Source of the DNA: Stenotrophomonas maltophilia
Lineage (GTDB): Bacteria; Pseudomonadota; Gammaproteobacteria; Xanthomonadales; Xanthomonadaceae
Direction of reading: 5' to 3'
Assembly (NCBI RefSeq): GCF_003970865.1
Contig: NZ_RXLZ01000035.1
Span: 1-52,045 of the forward strand
Length of the DNA stretch: 52,045 nucleotides
Below, piece by piece: positions 35,819 through 42,909 of this stretch. The position numbers were made by a program, and so were the translations under genes. Numbering within the stretch: position 1 is the stretch's first letter; each line of letters opens with the position of its first letter. The notes under the pieces were generated by a model. That model searched no databases and was not told where the DNA came from. It saw only the letters and a list, made by a program, of their open reading frames with translations.

Positions 35819-36580
35819 TCAGCGGTACAGGTGCCCGTACACCGCATGGCCGATCTGGAACAGGCTGATCCCCAGCACCAGCACGCCAACGGCCACCAGC
35901 ACCCAGCGCTCCTTCACCCGCTTGACCAGGATTGCCGCCACCGGCGCGGCCATCATGCCGCCGATCAGCAGGCCGGCGACGATCTGCAGGTGCTGCACGC
36001 CCATCGACAGCAGGAACGTGGCCGAGATGGTCAGGGTGACGATGAATTCGGCCGCGTTGACCGTGCCGATGGTGGTGCGTGCCTGGCCGCCACGGGCCAG
36101 CAGGGTGGAGGTGGCCACCGGCCCCCACCCACCGCCGCCGCTGGCGTCCAGCAGGCCGGCAAAGAAGCCCAGCACCGGTACCCGGCGGATCTCGCCCTTG
36201 GGCATCCAGCGCCCCGCAGCGCGGGCCAGGATGATGATCGCCAGCGCCAGCAGGTACAGGTAGATGAGGGGGCGGATGATGTCGCCGGGGATCTGCGTGA
36301 GCACGTAGGCGCCCACGGCGCCGCCCACCGCACCGGGCAGGGCCAGGCGCAGGAACAGGCGTTTATCGACATTTCCGGCGGCAAGGTGCGACACGCCCGA
36401 GGCGCCGGTGGTGAACACTTCAGCGGTGTGGATGCTGGCGCTGACCTGCGCCGGGGGCAGGCCCATGCTCAGCATCACCGACGAGGACACCAGGCCGAAG
36501 GCCATGCCCAAAGCGCCGTCCACCAGCTGCGCGCCCAGGCCGATGAGGATGAACCACCAGAATTCGCTGCTCAGTTCCAT
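35819..36580 (-). CDS. TSUP family permease (sulfite exporter TauE/SafE type)
   Basis: The 253-residue inner-membrane protein has the duplicated TSUP fold. The repeats are visible as GLGAQLVDGALGMAFGLVSSSVML and FAGLLDASGGGGWGPVATSTLL, each starting with the diagnostic G-x-x-D/G-A-x-G motif. About eight helices are seen. The family transports sulfur-containing or small organic anions such as sulfite, thiosulfate or sulfoacetate; the substrate cannot be assigned. The ATG at 36580 gives MELSSEFWWFILIG. A GTGCGGACC/GGTCCGCAC palindrome lies upstream at 36607-36626, and clp lies beyond it in the same direction. Confidence 0.9.
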   Translation of the reverse strand: MELSSEFWWFILIGLGAQLVDGALGMAFGLVSSSVMLSMGLPPAQVSASIHTAEVFTTGASGVSHLAAGNVDKRLFLRLALPGAVGGAVGAYVLTQIPGDIIRPLIYLYLLALAIIILARAAGRWMPKGEIRRVPVLGFFAGLLDASGGGGWGPVATSTLLARGGQARTTIGTVNAAEFIVTLTISATFLLSMGVQHLQIVAGLLIGGMMAAPVAAILVKRVKERWVLVAVGVLVLGISLFQIGHAVYGHLYR

Positions 36581-36635
36581 GCACCGAGCCTAGCGCGCGA
36601 AGGAGTGCGGACCAAGGTCCGCACCCACCGGGTGC

Positions 36636-37325
36636 TCAACGGGTGCCGTACAGCACCACGGTCTTGCCGCGGGCATGCAGCAGGCCGTCGGTCTGCAGTT
36701 TCTTCAGCACGCGGCCAGCCATTTCGCGTGAGCAACCCACCAGGCGTGCCAGTTCCTGGCGCGAGACGCGCAGCTGGCTGCCCTGCGGATGGCTCATGGC
36801 CTCCGGCTCCTGCGCCAGGTCGTGCAGGGTGCGCACGATCCGGTCGGTAACGTCCAGGAATGCCAGGCGGCTGGCCTTGCGGCTGGTGTCGAGCAGGCGC
36901 TTGGAGATCTGCTGGCCCAGCGCGTACAGCAGGCGCGGGGCATCGGCCGACAGCGGGCCGAGGAACAGCTGGTGCAGGCGCTCGTAGCTGATTTCGGCCA
37001 GCTCACAGGCGGTACGGGTCCTCAGGATCACCTCGCGGCGGTCCGATTCAACGAACAGGCCCATCTCGCCGACGAACTCGCCGGCACCGAAGTAGCCCAG
37101 CACCAGCTCGCGATCGTCATCTTCCTCGGCCATGATCGAAACCGAGCCGCTGATGACGTAATACAGGGTTCCCGCCGGGTCCCCGGGTCGGAAGACGTCG
37201 GTACGGGTGGGGTATCGCCGCCTGTGGCTGTGCGCCAGGAAACGATCGATTGTGGCGATATCCAGGGCCAGTGGACTGCTAGCTAGGCGCACGGTTGACA
37301 CGATAGGAGCGCTCCCTCTGCGCAT
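36636..37325 (-). CDS. clp: Clp, CRP-like global regulator (cyclic di-GMP responsive type)
   Basis: The 229-residue product is nearly collinear with Xanthomonas Clp, which controls virulence factors and loses DNA binding on c-di-GMP binding. A cyclic-nucleotide-binding beta-roll (about 20-125) includes HRRRYPTRTDVFRPGDPAGTLYYVISGSVSI and GYFGAGEFVGEMGLF. The long C-helix is LLYALGQQISKRLLDTSRKASRLAFLDVTDRIVRTL. The helix-turn-helix is RVSRQELARLVGCSREMAGRVLKKLQTDGL. The ATG at 37325 gives the expected length; a GTG at 37301 and an ATG at 37367 are alternatives. It is divergent from speD, as in Xanthomonas. Confidence 0.95.
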   Translation of the reverse strand: MRRGSAPIVSTVRLASSPLALDIATIDRFLAHSHRRRYPTRTDVFRPGDPAGTLYYVISGSVSIMAEEDDDRELVLGYFGAGEFVGEMGLFVESDRREVILRTRTACELAEISYERLHQLFLGPLSADAPRLLYALGQQISKRLLDTSRKASRLAFLDVTDRIVRTLHDLAQEPEAMSHPQGSQLRVSRQELARLVGCSREMAGRVLKKLQTDGLLHARGKTVVLYGTR

Positions 37326-37474
37326 GAACGGATTCACGGGGTCGATAGCGGAGCTTAACCAGCGCAATTGTTAAGGGCAAACAGTGTGCCAGATGTGAGC
37401 GCTCTTCACGTTCCCCCCGGGGACAGTTTGCCCCATAATTCCCCCTTTCCCTTCTTACACAGGAATCGACCGCC
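37326..37474. promoter_or_regulatory. clp-speD divergent promoter region
   Basis: The -10-like CATAAT at 37434-37439 points towards speD. A CRP-like half-matched dyad TGTGAGCGCTCTTCACG (37394-37410) has TGTGA and TCAC seven bases apart rather than six. If real it would allow Clp to control itself or speD. Confidence is low because the spacing is not canonical. Confidence 0.35.
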
Positions 37475-38269
37475 GTGGTCAAGCCGTTGCCTCGCCTGAG
37501 GCTGCAGGGTTTCAACAACCTCACCAAGGCGCTGAGCTTCAACATCTATGACGTGTGTTACGCGCGCACCGAAGAGGAGCGTCAGCGTTACATTGAATAC
37601 ATCGATGAAGAGTACAACGCCGACAGGCTGACTCAAATCTTGACCGATGTCGCCGAGATCATCGGCGCCAACATCCTGAACGTGGCCCGCCAGGACTACG
37701 ACCCGCAGGGTGCCTCGGTGACCATCCTGATCTCCGAAGAACCGGTGATCGACAAGAAGCAGGCCGGCAAGGAGCTGATCTCCGACGCCGTGGTCGCGCA
37801 CATGGACAAGTCGCACATCACCGTGCACACCTATCCGGAAACGCACCCGCAGGAAGGTATCGCCACCTTCCGCGCCGACATCGACGTGGCCACCTGCGGC
37901 GTCATTTCGCCGTTGAAGGCGTTGAACTACCTGATCGAAAGCCTCGAGTCGGACATCGTGATCATGGACTACCGCGTCCGTGGCTTCACCCGCGATGTGA
38001 AGGGCAAGAAGCACTACATCGATCACAAGATCAACTCGATCCAGAACTTCCTGGCCAAGAACATCAAGTCGCGTTACGAGATGTTCGACGTCAACGTCTA
38101 CCAGGAAAACATCTTCCACACGAAGATGCACCTGAAGGACTTCGACCTGGACCAGTACCTGTTCGAGGAAAAGGCCAAGAACCTGTCGTTCAAGGAACGC
38201 ATGAAGATCGAAGCGCTGCTCAAGCGCGAGATCGAAGAGCTGTTCCACGGCCGCAACCTGTCCGAGTAA
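37475..38269 (+). CDS. speD: S-adenosylmethionine decarboxylase proenzyme
   Basis: The 264-residue product is the E. coli-type (class 1A) AdoMet decarboxylase, which provides decarboxylated AdoMet for spermidine synthesis. Ser113 in [14 protein letters not shown] is the self-cleavage site that becomes the pyruvoyl cofactor. Other blocks are [45 protein letters not shown] and [21 protein letters not shown]. The start is a GTG at 37475, preceded by AGGAA; the length equals that of E. coli SpeD. Confidence 0.96.
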   Translation: MVKPLPRLRLQGFNNLTKALSFNIYDVCYARTEEERQRYIEYIDEEYNADRLTQILTDVAEIIGANILNVARQDYDPQGASVTILISEEPVIDKKQAGKELISDAVVAHMDKSHITVHTYPETHPQEGIATFRADIDVATCGVISPLKALNYLIESLESDIVIMDYRVRGFTRDVKGKKHYIDHKINSIQNFLAKNIKSRYEMFDVNVYQENIFHTKMHLKDFDLDQYLFEEKAKNLSFKERMKIEALLKREIEELFHGRNLSE

Positions 38270-38278
38270 GCCCCGTGT

Positions 38279-38320
38279 GCGATGCCCGCAGGCATCGCCA
38301 CCCTGGCGGGACGACCCGCC
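38279..38320 (+). promoter_or_regulatory. Paired hairpins, one resembling a guanidine-II (mini-ykkC) stem-loop
   Basis: Hairpin 1 has an eight-base stem GCGATGCC/GGCATCGC with loop CGCA (38279-38298). Hairpin 2 is GGCGGG-ACGA-CCCGCC (38305-38320). The ACGR tetraloop on a GC stem is the hallmark of guanidine-II riboswitch hairpins, which come in pairs ahead of SMR exporters such as the one 118 bases downstream. Only the second loop fits the consensus, so the identification is tentative. Alternatively this is simply a structured 3' end of speD. Confidence 0.4.
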
Positions 38321-38374
38321 CCGCGGAGCTGGCGTCGCGCAGGCGGCATGGTTCCACGGTGATGTACCGACTCA

Positions 38375-38410
38375 CGGCCCGGTGTGAAAACACCGGGCCG
38401 TTTCGTTTTT
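38375..38410 (+). terminator. Intrinsic terminator between speD and the SMR gene
   Basis: A ten-base stem (arms CGGCCCGGTG and CACCGGGCCG around tgaaaa) is followed by tttcgttttt. It can terminate speD. Because it also lies downstream of the candidate guanidine-type hairpins and only 28 bases before the SMR start codon, it could act as a conditional terminator. Confidence 0.85.
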
Positions 38411-38437
38411 CTCAAAAAAGGTAAGGAGCCCCCACCC

Positions 38438-38758
38438 ATGCCCTGGATCTACCTGCTGCTGGCCGGCCTGTTCGAGATCGGTTTCGCCCTCGGAATGAAG
38501 TACTCCGAAGGCTTCAGCAAACCCCTTCCCACCGCTGCCACGGTCGTTTCCGCGCTGATCAGCCTGTACCTGATGAGCCAGGCGATGAAGAGCATCCCGG
38601 TCGGCACGGCCTACGCGATCTGGACCGGTATCGGCGCCATGGGCGTGGCGGTGCTGGGCATCTACCTGTTCAACGACAGCGCATCGCCGGCCCGCCTGGC
38701 CTGCGTGGGCCTGATCGTGGCCGGTGTGATCGGCCTGAAGCTGGTCTCGCCGAACTGA
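38438..38758 (+). CDS. SMR family exporter, Gdx/SugE type
   Basis: The 106-residue protein has four membrane helices. It begins MPWIYLLLAGLFEIGFALGMK, with the conserved Glu13 of the small multidrug resistance family. The second repeat blocks, MKSIPVGTAYAIWTGIGAMGVAVLGIYLF and ARLACVGLIVAGVIGLKL, match the SugE/Gdx subfamily, whose characterised members export guanidinium ion rather than broad toxic cations. The ATG at 38438 has a strong site (gtaaggag). It acts as an antiparallel dimer in the inner membrane, by family. Confidence 0.9.
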   Translation: MPWIYLLLAGLFEIGFALGMKYSEGFSKPLPTAATVVSALISLYLMSQAMKSIPVGTAYAIWTGIGAMGVAVLGIYLFNDSASPARLACVGLIVAGVIGLKLVSPN

Positions 38759-38762
38759 TTGA

Positions 38763-38876
38763 TGGCCCGACCAACGATCGGGCCCCACCGTCTGATTCGG
38801 TAGTGCCGGCCGCTGGCCGGCTACCTTCTGATCTTCAGCAGTACCTGCGTGGTTGCCGGCCAGCGGCCGGCACTAC
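38763..38876. repeat. REP-type palindromes downstream of the SMR gene
   Basis: GGCCCGACC/GATCGGGCC palindrome at 38763-38785, forward GTAG/TGCCGGCC REP at 38800-38825 (here ending GGCTAC), and a reverse copy ending CTAC at 38854-38876. The latter two form an inverted pair ahead of the convergent coq7 gene. Confidence 0.8.
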
Positions 38877-38883
38877 CTGGCGG

Positions 38884-39528
38884 TCACAGCCGGTAGGCGA
38901 TGGTCTTCATCACCTTGGAGGCCAGCGCCATCGCGCCCGGAATCGGGAACGGCAGGCGGCGTGCGCCGGCCTGCTCGGCGTGCTCCGCATGGCGGGCCTC
39001 GTCTTCCTTCATCACCTGGATGACCGCGCGGCTGCGCAGGTCGCCGGCCGGCAGGTCGACCAGGTGCTCGTCCAGGTGCGCCTCCACCTGGCGCTCGGTC
39101 TCGACCACGAAGCCCAGGTTCCAGCCATCGCCCCGCAGCCCGGCCAGGGTGCCGATGGTGTAGCTGCCGGCATACCACAGCGGATTGAACAGGCTCGGAC
39201 GGCTGTCCAGCTCGCCCAGGCGGGTGGCGCACCAGGCCAGGTGGTCGGTTTCTTCCTGGGCCGCTTCCAGCAGGTGTTCACGCGTGGCCGGGTCGCGGGC
39301 CACGGCGGCCTGGCCGAAGTACAGGCCCTGCGCGCACACCTCGCCAACATGGTTGATCCGCATCAGGCCGGCCGCGTGGCGGCGTTCGGTACTGTCCATG
39401 CCCGGCTCGTCGGTGTCCGCAGCCGGGTAGGGGCGGGCCGCCGGCGGGTTGCCGAACACCGTGTCCAGGGCGCGCTGCGCCTCGGTCAGCAGGTGGTCCA
39501 GCGGGGTGATCTGGCGGAGCACGGTCAT
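38884..39528 (-). CDS. coq7: 3-demethoxyubiquinol 3-hydroxylase
   Basis: The 214-residue product is the membrane-associated di-iron hydroxylase of a late step in ubiquinone synthesis. The two ferritin-like repeats show the ligands: [18 protein letters not shown] (first Glu), [12 protein letters not shown] (ExxH), and [12 protein letters not shown] plus [16 protein letters not shown] (second Glu and ExxH). The ATG at 39528 gives [18 protein letters not shown]; the frame extends to 39633 without homology. It is divergent from rplM. Confidence 0.94.
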   Translation of the reverse strand: MTVLRQITPLDHLLTEAQRALDTVFGNPPAARPYPAADTDEPGMDSTERRHAAGLMRINHVGEVCAQGLYFGQAAVARDPATREHLLEAAQEETDHLAWCATRLGELDSRPSLFNPLWYAGSYTIGTLAGLRGDGWNLGFVVETERQVEAHLDEHLVDLPAGDLRSRAVIQVMKEDEARHAEHAEQAGARRLPFPIPGAMALASKVMKTIAYRL

Positions 39529-39605
39529 GGCGGTACACGGTGGGGCGGAAGACCCCGCGATTCTCGCCCGGCCCCGTCCCCCTGCCAACCCGGTCAGGGG
39601 CCGGC

Positions 39606-39634
39606 TTGCAACGGGGGTCTGACCTGCGTACAAT
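39606..39634 (+). promoter_or_regulatory. rplM-rpsI promoter
   Basis: TTGCAA at 39606-39611 and TACAAT at 39629-39634 are separated by exactly 17 bases. This gives a leader of about 85 bases that contains a CGGCGA/TCGCCG hairpin (39679-39695) shortly before the rplM ribosome site. Confidence 0.75.
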
Positions 39635-39725
39635 CTCGCCTCTTACGCTTCACCTTTTCACAACGCGTGGCAGAGTTCCGGCGAGCCTTTCGCCGCAATG
39701 AGCCCGACCTAACCTAGAGTTCTTC

Positions 39726-40154
39726 ATGAGCACTTTCACTGCCAAGAACGAGACCGTCCAGCGCGACTGGTACCTCGTCGACGCCGAGGGCAAGACCCTG
39801 GGCCGTCTCGCCACCGAGCTGGCCCGCCGTCTGCGCGGCAAGCACAAGCCGGTCTACACCCCGCACGTTGATACCGGCGACTACCTGGTCGTCATCAATG
39901 CAGAAAAGATTGCCGTCACCGGCAAGAAGCTGCAGGACAAGATGTATCACCGTTTCACCGGTTACATCGGCAACCTGAAGACCGAATCCCTGGCACAGGC
40001 GCTGGAGCGCCACCCGGAGCGCGTGATCGAGATCGCCGTGAAGGGCATGCTGCCGAAGGGCCCGCTGGGTCGCCAGATGTACCGCAAGCTCAAGGTCTAC
40101 GCCGGCACTGAGCATCCGCACGCCGCACAGCAGCCGCAGGTTCTGGATATCTAA
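39726..40154 (+). CDS. rplM: 50S ribosomal protein L13
   Basis: The 142-residue product is ribosomal protein L13. Diagnostic blocks are [54 protein letters not shown] and [21 protein letters not shown]. It is cotranscribed with rpsI two bases downstream, the usual arrangement. Autoregulation by L13 through the mRNA leader is reported for E. coli; a leader hairpin is present here. Confidence 0.98.
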   Translation: MSTFTAKNETVQRDWYLVDAEGKTLGRLATELARRLRGKHKPVYTPHVDTGDYLVVINAEKIAVTGKKLQDKMYHRFTGYIGNLKTESLAQALERHPERVIEIAVKGMLPKGPLGRQMYRKLKVYAGTEHPHAAQQPQVLDI

Positions 40155-40156
40155 TC

Positions 40157-40549
40157 ATGGCTATCACTCAAAACTACGGCACTGGCCGCCGCAAGTCCTC
40201 CACCGCTCGCGTGTTCCTGCGCAAGGGTTCGGGCAACATCACCGTCAACGGCCGTCCGCTGGACGAGTTCTTCGGTCGTGAGACTGCGCGCATGATCGTG
40301 CGCCAGCCGCTCGAGCTGACCAAGAACACCGAAAGCTTCGACATCCTGGTCACCGCCGCTGGCGGCGGCACCACCGGCCAGGCCGGTGCGATCCGTCTGG
40401 GCATCGCCCGTGCTCTGGTCGAGTACGACGAAACCCTGAAGTCCGAGCTGCGCAAGGCTGGCTTCATGACCCGTGACGCCCGTGAAGTCGAGCGTAAGAA
40501 GGTCGGCCTGCACAAGGCCCGCCGCGCCACCCAGTTCTCCAAGCGCTGA
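40157..40549 (+). CDS. rpsI: 30S ribosomal protein S9
   Basis: The 130-residue product is ribosomal protein S9. Blocks are [46 protein letters not shown] and the basic C-terminus [20 protein letters not shown], which reaches the P-site tRNA. The start follows the rplM stop by two bases. Confidence 0.98.
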   Translation: MAITQNYGTGRRKSSTARVFLRKGSGNITVNGRPLDEFFGRETARMIVRQPLELTKNTESFDILVTAAGGGTTGQAGAIRLGIARALVEYDETLKSELRKAGFMTRDAREVERKKVGLHKARRATQFSKR

Positions 40550-40565
40550 TTTACCGCGCCTGGTT

Positions 40566-40624
40566 GGGCTCCTTCGGGAGCCCGCTGGATGGAAAAGCAA
40601 AAGCCCGGCTTCGGCCGGGCTTTT
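40566..40624 (+). terminator. rpsI terminator region
   Basis: Two hairpins follow rpsI: GGGCTCC-ttcg-GGAGCCC (40566-40583) and AAAAGCCCGGC-ttcg-GCCGGGCTTTT (40599-40624). The second is a textbook bidirectional terminator. A reverse TGCCGGCC REP ending CTAC follows at 40653-40675. Confidence 0.88.
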
Positions 40625-40782
40625 GTCGTTCTGGGGTCGTGGATTTCCTGGTTGCCGGCCAGCGGCCGGCACTACCCGTGGTCCGCATACCTGACCCCGA
40701 CCCCGGTTTCTATCTGGAGGAGAGCCCCCTTGTTGTTCAAGGGGGCGCGCCGACAGGCGCGGGGATAAGGTGGAATGCGCGA

Positions 40783-40838
40783 CCAAATTAAAAGCAAAAG
40801 GCCAGATCTTTCGATCTGGCCTTTTGCTTTTAATTTGG
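40783..40838 (-). terminator. 25-base-pair hairpin terminator of the tRNA operon
   Basis: Perfect arms of 25 bases (40783-40807 and 40814-40838) enclose the loop ctttcg. On the minus strand the stem begins with the CCA of the tRNA-Gln gene and ends CCTTTTGCTTTTAATTTGG, which supplies the U-rich tract. The region 40676-40782 between the REP and this element shows no gene. Confidence 0.85.
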
Positions 40839-40910
40839 CTGCCCCGGATGGATTCGAACCACCGAATGCCTGAGTCAGAGTCAGGTGCCTTACCGCTTGG
40901 CGACGGGGCA
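40836..40910 (-). tRNA. tRNA-Gln (CTG)
   Basis: The sequence folds as a full cloverleaf: acceptor TGCCCCG/CGGGGCA, D-arm with AAGCGGTAAGGC, anticodon stem CCTGA/TCAGG with loop CTCTGAC (anticodon CTG), and T-arm GGTTCGAATCC. The CCA end is encoded (plus-strand TGG at 40836-40838). It lies downstream of tRNA-Met in the same transcript. Confidence 0.96.
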
Positions 40911-40936
40911 AAACGTGTAACTATTTTCTCACTTTT

Positions 40937-40967
40937 CACACTGAAAAACAACTTGATTTTCAGTGTG
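40937..40967 (-). other. Inverted repeat between the two tRNA genes
   Basis: An eleven-base perfect dyad (CACACTGAAAA and TTTTCAGTGTG around a nine-base loop) starts at the encoded CCA of tRNA-Met. It may guide processing of the tandem transcript or cause partial termination. Confidence 0.6.
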
Positions 40968-41042
40968 GTGGCTATGGGTGGACTCGAACCACCGACCCCA
41001 GCATTATGAGTGCTGTGCTCTAACCGGCTGAGCTACATAGCC
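40966..41042 (-). tRNA. tRNA-Met (CAT, elongator type)
   Basis: The acceptor stem GGCTATG/CATAGCC, the anticodon stem CAGCA/TGCTG with loop CTCATAA (anticodon CAT), a T-arm with GGTTCGAGTCC and an encoded ACCA end are all visible. The sequence closely resembles elongator tRNA-Met rather than initiator or the lysidine-modified Ile tRNA. It is the first gene after the promoter at 41057-41085. Confidence 0.93.
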
Positions 41043-41056
41043 TTGGTGAGCCCGCT

Positions 41057-41085
41057 ATTCTGCGGATGTGTATCGCCCCTGTCAA
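41057..41085 (-). promoter_or_regulatory. tRNA operon promoter
   Basis: Reading the minus strand, a perfect TTGACA (41085-41080) is followed after 17 bases by CAGAAT (41062-41057). Transcription would start about 8 bases before the tRNA-Met 5' end, with a GC-rich start region (AGCGGGC) typical of stable RNA discriminators. Confidence 0.75.
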
Positions 41086-41162
41086 CACTTTTGTATCGTG
41101 CTTGTGGGCCGACAGGCGGCATGGGATAGTCCCAACCAGTAGATTTTTTAGGAGTCCGCATC

Positions 41163-41786
41163 GTGATCGATCCGGACGGCTATCGACCGAACGTCGGCAT
41201 TGTGCTGATGCGGCAGGACGGCCAGGTGTTCTGGGCACGACGTGTGCGCCGGGACGGCTGGCAGTTCCCGCAGGGTGGCATGAATACCGACGAGACGCCT
41301 GTCGAGGCCATGTATCGTGAACTGCAGGAAGAGACCGGCCTGCTGCCTGAGCACGTGGAAGTGCTCGGGGCAACGCCCGGCTGGCTGCGCTACAAGCTGC
41401 CGGCGCGGGCCATCCGCCGCAATGAACGGCAGGTCTGCATCGGCCAGAAGCAGGTCTGGTTCCTGCTGCGCCTGACCGGCGACGAATCGCATGTGCAGCT
41501 GGACCATACCGATTCGCCCGAGTTCGACCACTGGCGTTGGGTGGACTTCTGGTACCCGGTGGAGCACGTGGTGATGTTCAAGCGTGGCGTCTACGCGCGC
41601 GCGCTGCGACATCTGGCGCCGTTGGCGCGCGGGGTGGCCGGGCAGGGCGTCACCGCCATGCCCAAGAGCGCTGCGGAGGCCTGGATGCCGGGTCACGCGG
41701 CCGGCCACGACAGACCCCGCAAGCGCACGCCCAAGCGCGGTGGCTACTGGCCGCGCAAGGCCAAGGGTGAGCCGGGGGCGGTGTGA
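41163..41786 (+). CDS. rppH: RNA pyrophosphohydrolase
   Basis: The 207-residue Nudix hydrolase removes pyrophosphate from 5' triphosphorylated mRNA and so triggers decay. The Nudix box is [20 protein letters not shown] followed by TGL. Other RppH signatures are [31 protein letters not shown] and [11 protein letters not shown]. After about residue 155 there is a basic C-terminal tail ([18 protein letters not shown]), which makes it longer than E. coli RppH. The start is a GTG at 41163 with aggag upstream. Confidence 0.95.
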   Translation: MIDPDGYRPNVGIVLMRQDGQVFWARRVRRDGWQFPQGGMNTDETPVEAMYRELQEETGLLPEHVEVLGATPGWLRYKLPARAIRRNERQVCIGQKQVWFLLRLTGDESHVQLDHTDSPEFDHWRWVDFWYPVEHVVMFKRGVYARALRHLAPLARGVAGQGVTAMPKSAAEAWMPGHAAGHDRPRKRTPKRGGYWPRKAKGEPGAV

Positions 41787-41931
41787 TGCGGAGCCCGCGC
41801 AGACTGCGGGCCGATCCCTCACAACGCGCCCCCGGGTGTTTCCAGCAGGTCTTGGCTGTCCGGCTGGCAGTCTGCCCTGGATGGCGATGGGCGCTTGCCC
41901 TGCTGTATTCCATCGCACTCTGAACCGTATC

Positions 41932-41981
41932 GAGAATGGTTCAGGTCTCTGATTGACAACCATTCTCGTTTCCATTGGAAT
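41932..41981 (+). promoter_or_regulatory. bfd promoter with Fur-like inverted repeat
   Basis: TTGACA (41953-41958), 17 bases, TGGAAT (41976-41981) form a strong promoter. GAGAATGGTT (41932-41941) and AACCATTCTC (41958-41967) are an inverted pair of Fur-type half-sites, the second lying between the -35 and -10. This placement predicts iron-dependent repression, in line with the role of Bfd in releasing stored iron. Confidence 0.65.
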
Positions 41982-42023
41982 AGCCAACAGGCCACTCTTG
42001 GCCTGTCAGCCCGGTTCACGCCT

Positions 42024-42233
42024 GTGTACGTCTGCATCTGCAACGGAGTCACCGACCACCAGATCCGCGAAGCCGCCAGCCATGGCGTCAGCACGGTGGC
42101 CGAACTGACCATGCGTACCGGTTGTGGTGCCACCTGCGGTTCCTGCCTGGACATGGCCGGCGATCTGCTGGCCAAGGCGCGTGCCACCCACGATCTGCCG
42201 CTGCCGGTCCTCGGTCTGGCCCAGGTCGCCTGA
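42024..42233 (+). CDS. bfd: Bacterioferritin-associated ferredoxin
   Basis: The 69-residue [2Fe-2S] protein donates electrons to bacterioferritin to mobilise iron. The four cluster Cys are present at 4 and 6 (YVCICNG) and 38 and 41 (GATCGSC), with an extra Cys34. I choose a GTG start at 42024, giving the family N-terminus MYVCICNGVTD; the frame is open upstream to 41895 but passes through the promoter. It is followed by bfr in the same direction after 143 bases. Confidence 0.92.
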   Translation: MYVCICNGVTDHQIREAASHGVSTVAELTMRTGCGATCGSCLDMAGDLLAKARATHDLPLPVLGLAQVA

Positions 42234-42376
42234 TCGTCTCTTTCGCGGCGCGTTGACGCCGCGCTTTCGCATTCTTCACGCGTGGCCGCACAGGCCAATG
42301 CGCACGATTCGCGTTCCTTCACGGCCGCACGCAAGGCGTTAAAGTGCCTGCGTTTTCAGCGTGCAGGAGCACCCCC

Positions 42377-42847
42377 ATGAAGGGCGACACCAAGGTCATC
42401 GAATTCCTCAACAAGGTCCTCTACAACGAGCTGACCGCGATCAACCAGTACTTCCTGCACGCCAAGATGCTGAAGAACTGGGGCATCAAGGAGTTGGCCG
42501 AACACGAGTACAAGGAATCGATCGACGAGATGAAGCATGCCGACATGCTCGCCGACCGCATCCTGTTCCTCGAAGGCCTGCCGAACTTCCAGGCGCTGGG
42601 CAAGCTGCGCATCGGCGAGAACCCGACCGAGATCCTGCAGTGCGACCTGTCGCTGGAACGCGACGGCGTGGTGACCCTGCGCGAGGCCGTGGCCTATTCC
42701 GATTCGGTCGGTGACTACGTCAGCCGCCAGCTGTTCGTGAAGATCCTCGACTCGGAAGAAGAACACATCGACTGGCTGGAAACCCAGCTCGACCTGATCG
42801 AGCGCATCGGCGAGCCGAAGTACCTGCTCAGCAAGCTGGAAGAGTGA
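42377..42847 (+). CDS. bfr: Bacterioferritin
   Basis: The 156-residue product is a heme-containing 24-mer iron-storage ferritin. The heme ligand Met52 lies in [15 protein letters not shown]. The ferroxidase ligands are visible in [14 protein letters not shown] (Glu18 region), [12 protein letters not shown] (Glu and His) and [16 protein letters not shown] (Glu, His). Length and helices are normal for Bfr. The ATG at 42377 has gcaggag upstream. Confidence 0.96.
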   Translation: MKGDTKVIEFLNKVLYNELTAINQYFLHAKMLKNWGIKELAEHEYKESIDEMKHADMLADRILFLEGLPNFQALGKLRIGENPTEILQCDLSLERDGVVTLREAVAYSDSVGDYVSRQLFVKILDSEEEHIDWLETQLDLIERIGEPKYLLSKLEE

Positions 42848-42848
42848 C

Positions 42849-42909
42849 GTAGGGTCGAGCGTGCTCGACTGTGACCAGCATGGCGATGGTCGAGCAAACT
42901 CGACGCTAC
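42849..42909. repeat. REP pair downstream of bfr
   Basis: A forward GTAG element with arms GGTCGAGC/GCTCGAC (42849-42872) is followed by a reverse copy ending CTAC (42888-42909). The second overlaps the last codons of the convergent kinase gene, whose stop is at 42906-42908. Confidence 0.8.
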
